DNA from: Alloscardovia theropitheci
GTDB taxonomy: Bacteria > Actinomycetota > Actinomycetes > Actinomycetales > Bifidobacteriaceae
Assembly (NCBI RefSeq): GCF_004332295.1
Contig: NZ_RXLP01000012.1
Span: 1-38,332, forward strand
DNA length: 38,332 bases
Direction: 5' to 3'
Shown here: one piece after another, positions 1 through 6,850 of the stretch
How positions within the stretch are numbered: the stretch's first letter is position 1
Layout: each line of letters starts with the position of its first letter
The notes under the pieces: model-generated
Databases searched by the model: none
Told to the model about the DNA's origin: nothing
Seen by the model: the letters and a program-made list of their open reading frames with translations, nothing else
Position numbers and translations under genes: made by a program

Positions 1-438
1 ATTCGCAATCGCATACTGCGCATTCATCGACCCCAACGAATGCCCATACACCTCAAACGACGCCGACTTATGCTCACTCATAACCCGATTCAAACACTGA
101 CTCGCCTGCCGCAACTGAGGAGTCACACCTTTAGACCCCGACAAAATCTTATCAGCCATCGGCACATCATTATCCAACCAATCCTTCTGCCATCCCGCCT
201 TACCCGGAGCCTCAGAACCACGAAACAACACCGAATAATGCTTATCATCCGTCTTAACCACATACATCCTCAAACCCGTAGACTCATCATCCACCACCTC
301 ATCCAAAGTACCCAAAACCTTATTTCTATGCGGTCCATACTTAACTACATGATTGCGTTTAGCATCGTAGACTGTATAGTCGTCATATTCGACATTTGCT
401 ATATTCATTCGATCATACTCGGTTATATTAGTACTCAT
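1..438 (-). CDS. Partial lipase-like alpha/beta hydrolase (N-terminal 146 codons)
   Basis: The gene runs off the left edge, so only its N-terminal part is visible. Translation from the ATG at 438 gives a polar start followed by a lipase_3-like core (VLFRGSEA, then GHSLGSMNAQY). The nucleophile serine is about residue 134, at 37-39, in a GxSxG motif typical of triacylglycerol lipases. The start is supported by an AGGAG ribosome site 9-10 bases upstream. It is the last visible gene of a four-gene operon and begins 5 bases after the stop of the DUF1310-like gene. The setting resembles type VII-secreted lipases of Firmicutes, where the lipase domain is N-terminal and the secretion domain C-terminal. 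The C-terminal half and the rest of the catalytic triad are outside the window, so export and toxicity are inferences. Codon use changes sharply after about codon 35. Confidence 0.75.
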   Translation of the reverse strand, partial: MSTNITEYDRMNIANVEYDDYTVYDAKRNHVVKYGPHRNKVLGTLDEVVDDESTGLRMYVVKTDDKHYSVLFRGSEAPGKAGWQKDWLDNDVPMADKILSGSKGVTPQLRQASQCLNRVMSEHKSASFEVYGHSLGSMNAQYAIAN

Positions 439-443
439 ATTTA

Positions 444-881
444 CTAATCTCCTAAGGCACCCAGCTCACGATACATTTCAGCGGCTTTCCCAGATATCCC
501 TTGCTCGAAAGCGATAAGATTATCGTTACCTGGTTCTTGCTCGATAATGACATGTAATTCCATTTCTGGATCATTATTAAGCACAATTCGCACCATGATT
601 CCGCCCATGGGATTATGCTCAATCGTATCCGACTTAATACGATATGATTTAATTTGCCCTTTATCAGTTAAAGCATTAGGATCCGCACGATGTAGCATAT
701 CCTCGATGAGTTTTCTGCCCTCGCTACCCATAACAACCGAATACATATACTCACGCTCTTGATTCTGCTGATACCTCATATACACCACACCCCCACCAAT
801 AACACCGACACTTACCACAATAGAAACAATAAGAATACACAATTCCCAATGCTTTTTTGCCCATAACCCACAACTACGCAT
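444..881 (-). CDS. DUF1310-like membrane-anchored small protein
   Basis: This 145-residue protein has a short cytoplasmic start, one membrane segment (about residues 14-36, ending GGGVVYMRYQQ) and a mixed alpha/beta domain outside. The body matches my memory of the DUF1310 family: a QIKSYRIKSDTIEHNPMGGI-like stretch followed by alternating beta strands. No lipobox is obvious. The ATG at 881 has a strong AGGAG five bases upstream. The gene starts 2 bases after the preceding stop and ends 5 bases before the lipase start, so the three are surely co-transcribed. DUF1310 proteins occur beside type VII effector genes in streptococci. A role as immunity protein against the lipase is plausible but inferred from position only. 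Confidence 0.75.
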   Translation of the reverse strand: MRSCGLWAKKHWELCILIVSIVVSVGVIGGGVVYMRYQQNQEREYMYSVVMGSEGRKLIEDMLHRADPNALTDKGQIKSYRIKSDTIEHNPMGGIMVRIVLNNDPEMELHVIIEQEPGNDNLIAFEQGISGKAAEMYRELGALGD

Positions 882-883
882 AC

Positions 884-1180
884 CTACTCCTGCCCAATCA
901 AATCCAACCGTTGAACTTGCTGTGATACCGTCTCACGAATCGCCGATGACGATTTACCACGAATAGAAGAATCCATCATACCCATATCATTATTAACATT
1001 CTCTTTCGCAGATTGAGCGTGACTGCGAGCCTTACGACGAAACTCAGATAACGCTCTCGCATATATCTTCGCCAAACCAGGAACATACGTATCATGAAGT
1101 AAACGACGCTGATGTGCAATCTCCTCAGATGAAATACCTTTATCCGCACCATTATCCATACGGGTTATATTCATACTCAT
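884..1180 (-). CDS. Small helical protein, possible type VII partner/targeting factor
   Basis: The protein is about 98 residues, charged and predicted to be almost entirely helical, with no cysteine, signal peptide or membrane segment. I do not recognise a named family with confidence. Size, helicity and position directly before a DUF1310 gene and a lipase gene fit the small helical partner proteins (DUF3130 or WXG100 type) that bind type VII effectors. Four starts are possible after the AGGGGG ribosome site: TTG 1192, GTG 1189, GTG 1183 and ATG 1180. I use the ATG, but GTG 1183 has better spacing (9 bases). The gene begins within 20 bases of the preceding stop. Confidence 0.6.
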   Translation of the reverse strand: MSMNITRMDNGADKGISSEEIAHQRRLLHDTYVPGLAKIYARALSEFRRKARSHAQSAKENVNNDMGMMDSSIRGKSSSAIRETVSQQVQRLDLIGQE

Positions 1181-1200
1181 CACAATCACCAACCCCCTAA

Positions 1201-1476
1201 TTACAATTCATAATTCTGAATTACACTCCGATACCGAGAATCTAACTCATCCTGCTCATCATCAAGACTACGCATACACGTATGGATTCGTTCACGCAAA
1301 CTCTCAGTCGCTATATCCGTACTAACCGCAATACTATGTAATCCTTGAGAATCATAAATACCAAAATGCTTCAAAAAATACACAGCATCCTCACCCGAGC
1401 AAGTCAAACGCTGATCAATACAAGACTGCTCACTCATCAACAAATCCCGAGCATCATCTAAACGCCGACACTGCAC
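1201..1476 (-). CDS. Small helical protein, first gene of the lipase operon; N-terminus uncertain
   Basis: A 91-residue polar, helical protein of unrecognised family, with heptad-like runs (LRERIHTCMRSLDDEQDELD) that suggest a coiled coil, as in the DUF5082/YwqH-type partners of type VII effectors. The only canonical start in this frame is GTG 1476, which has no ribosome site. The frame is open further upstream to a stop near 1534-1536. An ATG at 1535-1537 in another frame reads MSGWG and then stops. Removing one G from the GGGG run (1524-1527) would join that start to this frame and give about 110 residues. A frameshift, sequencing error or phase-variable G tract is therefore possible. It is followed 20 bases later by the next small helical gene. 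Confidence 0.5.
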   Translation of the reverse strand: MQCRRLDDARDLLMSEQSCIDQRLTCSGEDAVYFLKHFGIYDSQGLHSIAVSTDIATESLRERIHTCMRSLDDEQDELDSRYRSVIQNYEL

Positions 1477-1570
1477 ACGACAGTCATCATCAATCTCATC
1501 ACGCGTTTGCGTACTATTCTCATCCCCAACCGCTCATATTAACGTTAAGAATACTTAATGGTATCGATAC

Positions 1571-1595
1571 ACGTGTTCTTCCGAAACGTGTTCTT
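1571..1595. repeat. Perfect 10-bp direct repeat upstream of the lipase operon
   Basis: ACGTGTTCTT occurs at 1571-1580 and again at 1586-1595, separated by CCGAA, a 15-bp period. The pair lies between the stop of the Nif3-like gene (1598) and the start of the lipase operon (minus strand, 1476 or 1537), where the operon promoter should be. Direct repeats of this size are typical of response-regulator operators. No clear -35/-10 pair could be fixed beside it. Confidence 0.5.
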
Positions 1596-1597
1596 TA

Positions 1598-2488
1598 TCA
1601 AACCCTTTCATTCCACGGATCCGTGTTGATATCTGTTATCTCTAATTCAACACTGCGTCCTTCTTCTCCGTATTCTTCGCACAGCGCCTGTGGCACATCA
1701 ATTTTCATAAGGTTGAATGCTAATTTCTCAATAGCAGCGTGAGGAGTATTAATAAACGCCATGCCAGTTTCTTGGCGAGCATCAAGAACCGGATGATGCC
1801 TTAAATCGCTTGTCACATAAACATCTGCTCCACAAGAAGCAGCCGCATTAATCTCTGAATCCCCCGATCCTGGAAGAACTGCAACTCGACGAATTAATCG
1901 AGAGGGATTACCGCTAACAAGAATTCCAGATTTAGTTGCCGGAAGAGCAGCAGCTACACGTTTTGCAAATTCGTGCAATGGCGTTGCAATAGCAAGCTCC
2001 CCTATTCGTCCAATCCCAACTCCGAGACCAACTCCAAGACCAATTCCAAGTTCATTAGTAGTTCCTTGCGAAAAAGTCTTTTTATCTTCGGCTATCTTTA
2101 TCGGGACAAGAGGACCTAAATCAGATAATCCTAGTGCTTCTATAAATGCCACACCTTGGCCTCGCTTCGCACTGTCAACATTCGTATGGCCAACCCATAA
2201 TGCACATTTATGTTCAATTAGTTTTGTGACAAGCGCTCCCCTAAAAGTAGTGCCAGCAATCGTATGAGTTGCTCGGAAATACAATGGATGATGTGTTATG
2301 AGCAGCTGAGCACCACTATCGATAGCTGCCTGAACAGTATCATCTGTGGGATCTACTGCGCAGTAAATCTTTCTCACAGGCCAATGAGGATCGCCAACGA
2401 TTAGTCCAGGTTCGTCCCAGCTCTCTGCATATTCCAGAGGATATAGATTTTCAAGTACCTTCACTACTTGTTCAAGTGTTACGCTCAT
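1598..2488 (-). CDS. Nif3-like dinuclear metal centre protein (YbgI/YqfO family)
   Basis: This 296-residue protein belongs to the Nif3/YbgI family, which forms toroidal hexamers with a two-metal site; its true cellular substrate is not settled. Visible motifs are ITHHPL (His66, His67), HTNVD (His101, Asp104) and, near the end, NTPHAAIEK (His250, Glu254), which together match the metal ligands. The ATG at 2488 is preferred over an in-frame GTG at 2500 because GTGGGAGGCAAA contains the ribosome site itself (GGGAGG). An unusual GLGVGLGVGIG stretch (residues 148-160) sits between the two lobes and is encoded by a tandem 12-bp repeat. Downstream on the same strand lies the accessory lipase operon. 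Confidence 0.9.
   Translation of the reverse strand: MSVTLEQVVKVLENLYPLEYAESWDEPGLIVGDPHWPVRKIYCAVDPTDDTVQAAIDSGAQLLITHHPLYFRATHTIAGTTFRGALVTKLIEHKCALWVGHTNVDSAKRGQGVAFIEALGLSDLGPLVPIKIAEDKKTFSQGTTNELGIGLGVGLGVGIGRIGELAIATPLHEFAKRVAAALPATKSGILVSGNPSRLIRRVAVLPGSGDSEINAAASCGADVYVTSDLRHHPVLDARQETGMAFINTPHAAIEKLAFNLMKIDVPQALCEEYGEEGRSVELEITDINTDPWNERV
2010..2051 (-). repeat. Tandem 12-bp repeat inside the Nif3-like gene
   Basis: Three near-identical units read on the plus strand as CCAACTCCGAGA (2016-2027), CCAACTCCAAGA (2028-2039) and CCAATTCCAAGT (2040-2051), with a partial unit before them. They encode the four-residue unit GLGV/GIG in the inter-lobe linker. Each unit is in frame, so copy-number change would lengthen or shorten the linker without breaking the gene. 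Confidence 0.75.
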
Positions 2489-2618
2489 TTTGCCTCCCAC
2501 GTGATAATTCGCACCAAGCTTCTCACAGTTGAGAACGTTATGGTCGCCATAGCAACTAAAAATTATCTCATCGACGAGCTTCTAGCTATAATACACGAGA
2601 TTAGGGGCACATGCATGC

Positions 2619-2651
2619 AAAATCCGTATATTGAAGCAATATACGGATTTT
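2619..2651 (-). terminator. Intrinsic terminator of polA
   Basis: A perfect 14-bp stem (AAAATCCGTATATT, 2619-2632, with its complement 2638-2651) and a 5-base loop lie 67 bases after the polA stop. The arm ends in TTTT on both strands, so it could work in both directions. Confidence 0.85.
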
Positions 2652-2717
2652 CTCATAACAGTTTTATAAACGCCTATCACGTCTGCTAGTACCTCTAGAT
2701 GAACCGTAATGCAAATC

Positions 2718-5594
2718 CTAGTGTGCTGCCTGCTGCCAATCTGACCCCAGACCAGTAGACACGTCTAATGGAACAGCCAATTCTACCGCATGCTCCATAG
2801 CATCTTTAACCAAATTGGATACGATATCCGCCTCACCAGCAGCTACATCGACAACCAATTCGTCATGAATTTGCAAGATAACATGAGACTTCACATCAGC
2901 ATTTTTTAGTGCCTTATCGGCATTAATCATTGCTATTTTCATAATATCGGCTGCTGATCCTTGGATCGGAGCATTAAGAGCAGCACGCTCGGCAGCATCT
3001 CGCATTTGCCTATTGGACGAACGAAGCCCAGGGAAATAACGCCTACGCCCGAACATAGTCTCGGTGTACCCCTTTCGCTTTGCATCAGCGACAAGAGATT
3101 CGAGATAATCATGAACCTTTCCAAAGGTATCAAAATATTTATTACGTAAGATATCGCTCTCAGCTGGCGAAATCTTCAACTGCTGCGCAAGACCATATGT
3201 ACTTAAACCATATGCAAGTCCGTAACTCATTGCTTTAATGTGAGAACGCTGATCTGGACTGACGTCCTCCATCGCAATTCCATACACCAAAGAAGCTACA
3301 TAGCGATGGAAATCCGTTCCTGATTTAAACGCTTCGATAAGTGCTTCATCCCCCGATAAGTGTGCCATCAAGCGTAGTTCTACTTGCGAGTAATCCGCAG
3401 AAAGTAACGCTTCATTATGAGCAGAAGGGACAAAGGCACTACGGATCTCACGTCCTTGAGCATTACGATTTGGAATATTTTGCAAATTTGGCTCTGTCGA
3501 GCTTAAACGACCGGTCGCAGCAACTGTCTGCTCGAAAGTTGTATGGATACGCCCATCATGCGCATACACAGAATCGGTCAGACTCTGAACAATTTGCTTA
3601 AGCTTATTAATTTCGCGATGTCTCAGTAATGCACCTAAGAATGTATTTGCACGCTCGTTATACGCAGAACGTATATAGAGATCTTGCAATGCAGCAGCAT
3701 TAGTAGTATATCCACCTGATTTCGTCTTCTTTGTAGGAGGAAGCCCCATATCATCAAAGAGGACAGCTTGAAGTTGCTTCGGACTTTGAAGATTAATCTT
3801 CTCTCCTGCTTGTTCCCACGCAATATTTTGAGCCTGCTGCGCATCTGCCGTAAATGTATCTAACATGCTTGCTAAGCGTGATTGATCGACAAGGGCACCT
3901 GCATCTTCCAACTCAAAAAGAACACGCGAGACAGGAATTTCAATTGTCTTGAGAAGTTTCATCTCTTCTCTTTGCGAGAGAGTTGCCGTATAAATTTCGT
4001 TGAGTGCGAGAATACTCATACCTGTACGCGCACTTGTGAGACTAAGCTCTGCTTCATTTTCCGAATCTTGATCAGATTCCACATCAAAGTCAAATGAACC
4101 TTGAATATTTGTATCCTGCAAGCTATTGGAGTTATCGTCTCCCATGTCAATATGCGCATCATCATGCGCAAGTTGATTGAGCTGATAATCATCTGCATCC
4201 GGCTTCAGCAAGTATGCAGCAAGCTGTGTATCCATAGCTGGTTCAGGAACTTCTATATTAATGGATTTAAGTATGTGAAGCGCGCGCTTGTAGTTGTGAA
4301 GTACCAACTTATCAGCATGGTCGTGAAGGATGAGCTGAATATTCTTCCTTATATCGGCGTTGCCTTCAGCACATACTCGTGCTGGTAAAGATACCGAACT
4401 GCCAGTATATGACACAAACGTTAATCGAGTTAAATGCGATAATGCCGGCTTTACACGCCCTTCTATATGAAGCGCCCACACTTGTTGCCCAAGTTCGTTT
4501 TCCCAAGCCTGAAGTGCCTTAATAGCGCCCTCAAGAGATACATTTGTATCAACGATAGTCTCGATATGCGCCGAATTCACTAATTCTTGTGCGTTACTTC
4601 CTGCAGAAGCATCCATATCATCGGCATCAGAGGCTGCGCTTGCTGATTGCGAGTTCTTTCGAGCAGACGTAAAATTCACAGACTCGGTATTAAGATTGCG
4701 ATCTCCAGAACATTGTGCCAATGCAGCATATACTCGCTTTTTTATGCCTGCGCCAAATTCAAAAGCAGACAAAGCTTTATCCACTTTATCTACAGCAGGT
4801 GGGTGAATTTCAAATTCATCGAGCGATACGCCTAAATCAACATTGCGTACAAGAGCATTTACCTTACGATTAAGCTTGACTTGTTCGATGTTTTCTCGTA
4901 ACGCTTCGCCTTTCTTCCCTTTAATTTCATCGGCATGTTCGATAATGCCTTCAAGACCACCAAACTGGTTAATCCATTTCGCAGCGAAGCCATCTCCTAC
5001 ACCTGGTACGCCTGGAATATTATCAGCAGTTTCACCTCTCAAAGCTGCGAGATCAGGATATTGCTGTGGATAAACGCCATATTTTTCAAATATAGCTTCC
5101 GGTGTCATATGCTTGAGATCTTTAAAGTGCTGTCCTGGGTATAAGACCGTAATCTTCTCATCAACAAGTTGGAAAGCATCACGGTCACCAGATAATACAT
5201 AGGATTGATCAAAGCCGCTGTCGCGACCCAAAGTCGCCAGAGTAGCAATGATATCATCTCCTTCATATCCTTGTCGCTCTACATATGAAATATCTAACGA
5301 ATCCAACAAGTCGTGTAATAAAGGTAGCTGGCTCAGTAAATCTTCAGGAGCCGCATCACGCGTACCTTTATACTGTGGTAAAAGCTCATTTCTAAAAGTT
5401 CCGCCTTTTACGTCGAAAGCCACAGCGATGTGTGTTGGTTGAATTTCATTGAGGACTTGCGTAAGCATCGTTGTAAAACCATAAACCGCATTAGTCGTTT
5501 GCCCTTGCGACGTCGAGAATCCATCTGCCGGAAGTGCAAAATATGCTCGAAATGCTAGCGAATGACCATCAATTACTAAAAGACGTGAAACCAT
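2718..5594 (-). CDS. polA: DNA polymerase I
   Basis: At 958 residues this is a full-length PolA for gap filling and Okazaki primer removal. The N-terminal 5'-3' exonuclease domain (about residues 1-290) is intact (VIDGHSLAFRAYFA, GYEGDDIIATLA, GVPGVGDGFAAKW). The middle 3'-5' exonuclease-like domain lacks the DxE catalytic pair of E. coli (VWALHIEG instead), so proofreading is probably absent, as in other actinobacterial PolA. The polymerase domain has motif A DYSQVELRLMAHLSGD, motif B KAMSYGLAYG and motif C QIHDELVVDV. Motif B has Tyr at the position of E. coli Phe762 (codon 3222-3224), the residue governing dideoxynucleotide discrimination. An acidic insertion (DSDQDSENE-like) follows the middle domain. 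The start at 5594 gives the family-standard MVSRLLVIDGH. Confidence 0.97.
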   Translation of the reverse strand: MVSRLLVIDGHSLAFRAYFALPADGFSTSQGQTTNAVYGFTTMLTQVLNEIQPTHIAVAFDVKGGTFRNELLPQYKGTRDAAPEDLLSQLPLLHDLLDSLDISYVERQGYEGDDIIATLATLGRDSGFDQSYVLSGDRDAFQLVDEKITVLYPGQHFKDLKHMTPEAIFEKYGVYPQQYPDLAALRGETADNIPGVPGVGDGFAAKWINQFGGLEGIIEHADEIKGKKGEALRENIEQVKLNRKVNALVRNVDLGVSLDEFEIHPPAVDKVDKALSAFEFGAGIKKRVYAALAQCSGDRNLNTESVNFTSARKNSQSASAASDADDMDASAGSNAQELVNSAHIETIVDTNVSLEGAIKALQAWENELGQQVWALHIEGRVKPALSHLTRLTFVSYTGSSVSLPARVCAEGNADIRKNIQLILHDHADKLVLHNYKRALHILKSINIEVPEPAMDTQLAAYLLKPDADDYQLNQLAHDDAHIDMGDDNSNSLQDTNIQGSFDFDVESDQDSENEAELSLTSARTGMSILALNEIYTATLSQREEMKLLKTIEIPVSRVLFELEDAGALVDQSRLASMLDTFTADAQQAQNIAWEQAGEKINLQSPKQLQAVLFDDMGLPPTKKTKSGGYTTNAAALQDLYIRSAYNERANTFLGALLRHREINKLKQIVQSLTDSVYAHDGRIHTTFEQTVAATGRLSSTEPNLQNIPNRNAQGREIRSAFVPSAHNEALLSADYSQVELRLMAHLSGDEALIEAFKSGTDFHRYVASLVYGIAMEDVSPDQRSHIKAMSYGLAYGLSTYGLAQQLKISPAESDILRNKYFDTFGKVHDYLESLVADAKRKGYTETMFGRRRYFPGLRSSNRQMRDAAERAALNAPIQGSAADIMKIAMINADKALKNADVKSHVILQIHDELVVDVAAGEADIVSNLVKDAMEHAVELAVPLDVSTGLGSDWQQAAH

Positions 5595-5623
5595 GATTCC
5601 ATGGTACGTTAACGGGTATGCAA

Positions 5624-5658
5624 AAGGCTGAAAGCATGTTCATTATGCTTTCAGCCTT
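5624..5658 (-). terminator. Intrinsic terminator of pdtaR
   Basis: A perfect 14-bp stem (AAGGCTGAAAGCAT, 5624-5637, with its complement 5645-5658), a 7-base loop and a TTTT run on the minus strand follow the response-regulator gene and precede polA. This separates the two transcription units. Confidence 0.88.
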
Positions 5659-5725
5659 AAACAATTTCAATTCTTTATGCCGAATAATTGAGGTCTGTAG
5701 TTATCGCAAACCCTAACCGTGCGAC

Positions 5726-6388
5726 TTACTCACCCTCTATCTGAGATATAACCGCATCTGCTACTTCAAGCATGGTCAGACGACGATCCATAGAGGTTTT
5801 CTGAATCCAACGGAATGCTTCCTGCTCAGACAATCCCATATTCTCCATAAGAAGACCCTTTGCACGATCTACATGCTTACGCGATTCAAGACGATTCTTC
5901 AAATCCTCAACCTGTTCGCGAAGGGCATTAATTTCTTCCTCTGTATCTGTCTGAGAAACGAGCGAAGCAGGTGATCCACCCATGCGTTCTTGGAGCGCCT
6001 TCATTTGCTCAAAGCGACCGAATGCCACCTCAATCGCTGGGAACAAACGCTCTGGGACAAAAGGCTTAATGACATACGCCATTACACCAGCGTCAATCGC
6101 TTCAGCAACTAAATCCTTCTGAGAGAAGGCAGTAAGCATGACAACTGGCGCTAAGAATTCCTCGTTGATCTCACGAGCTGCAGTAATTCCATCCTTTACT
6201 GGCATCTTAACGTCCATAACAACAATATCTGGACGTTTCTCACGTACGATATCAACTGCCTCTTGCCCATTAGCAGCTTCACCTACGACCTCATATCCTC
6301 CATCATTAAGAGATTCAATGATGTCGAGGCGGTTAAGCGCTTCATCTTCAGCAACAACTACTGTGCGCTTTGTCTTTGCATTTGCCAT
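5726..6388 (-). CDS. pdtaR: PdtaR-type response regulator with ANTAR RNA-binding output
   Basis: A 220-residue response regulator. The receiver domain (residues 8-125) has the acidic pair Glu14/Asp15, phospho-acceptor Asp59 in VVMDVKMP, and the lysine of VIKPFVP. A coiled linker (LREQVEDLKNRLE) leads to an ANTAR domain (about 150-212; HVDRAKGLLMENMGLSEQEAFRWIQ), which in this family binds paired RNA hairpins and acts as an antiterminator instead of binding DNA. It is the orthologue type of M. tuberculosis Rv1626 (PdtaR). The partner kinase PdtaS is normally unlinked, and a PdtaS C-terminus is found at the right end of this window. The ATG at 6388 has AAGGGAAGG upstream. tRNA-Leu lies 74 bases upstream on the same strand and may be co-transcribed. 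Confidence 0.93.
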   Translation of the reverse strand: MANAKTKRTVVVAEDEALNRLDIIESLNDGGYEVVGEAANGQEAVDIVREKRPDIVVMDVKMPVKDGITAAREINEEFLAPVVMLTAFSQKDLVAEAIDAGVMAYVIKPFVPERLFPAIEVAFGRFEQMKALQERMGGSPASLVSQTDTEEEINALREQVEDLKNRLESRKHVDRAKGLLMENMGLSEQEAFRWIQKTSMDRRLTMLEVADAVISQIEGE

Positions 6389-6462
6389 AATTGCGAGCCT
6401 TCCCTTAAGAACGAATATCTTGATGGAAAGTCCTGAGAGCTCCCCATCGAGACCTCACTTTG

Positions 6463-6536
6463 TGCCCCGGGTGGGACTCGAACCCACACTGCACAGATTT
6501 TGAGGCTGTTTCCTCTACCAATTGGGATACCGGGGC
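6463..6536 (-). tRNA. tRNA-Leu(CAA), class I, short variable loop
   Basis: A complete 74-nt cloverleaf can be folded by eye: acceptor GCCCCGG/CCGGGGC, a 3-bp D stem, anticodon loop CTCAAAA, T arm GTGGG-TTCGAGT-CCCAC and discriminator A. CCA is not encoded (ACA follows). Anticodon CAA decodes UUG leucine. The variable loop is only 5 bases, unlike the usual class II tRNA-Leu; class I tRNA-Leu(CAA) genes of this type exist in actinobacteria. The last pair of the anticodon stem (31-39) is a C-T mismatch. Confidence 0.88.
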
Positions 6537-6548
6537 GGTACCTGTAAA

Positions 6549-6577
6549 AATATACACTGTAATTTTAATTCTGGCAA
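6549..6577 (-). promoter_or_regulatory. Sigma70-type promoter of tRNA-Leu
   Basis: The minus strand reads TTGCCA (6577-6572), a 17-base spacer, then TATATT (6554-6549). Transcription would begin about 6 bases before the tRNA 5' end at 6536. Between this promoter and the pyk terminator (6578-6777) I see nothing apart from a short CTAGG-N7-CCTAG inverted repeat at 6633-6649. Confidence 0.8.
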
Positions 6578-6777
6578 TAATCACAGCATTTTGGGCGTGT
6601 TCCCCTTATTTTCCACGTATCTAGTAACAACACTAGGCATAAACCCTAGAAGTTATTATGCCGCTCGTTTGCTGATAAGCGCCGATTTTATAGTTTCAAT
6701 CCATCGCACATATTCACCTGCCCTATTCCACTATTGAATTAGGTAGAAAAGGCAAATATGCTGTGCATAACCATAAT

Positions 6778-6813
6778 AAAACTGGGATGCAGTTTTCACT
6801 ACATCCCAGTTTT
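6778..6813 (-). terminator. Intrinsic terminator of pyk
   Basis: A perfect 12-bp stem (AAAACTGGGATG, 6778-6789, with its complement 6802-6813) lies 37 bases after the pyk stop, with a run of T on the minus strand at the end of the stem. Confidence 0.85.
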
Positions 6814-6850
6814 CAAGCTATATTCTAGCTTATTATACGGCTATATTAAA

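Noticed and set aside
40-447. Plus-strand ORF of 135 codons
   Set aside because: It is the shadow of the lipase gene; the minus strand has a ribosome site and GHSLG motif, while this product is an unnatural His/Arg/Leu/Thr-rich string.
2468-2689. Plus-strand ORF of 73 codons covering the polA terminator
   Set aside because: It spans the Nif3 start region and a perfect terminator hairpin and has no ribosome site.
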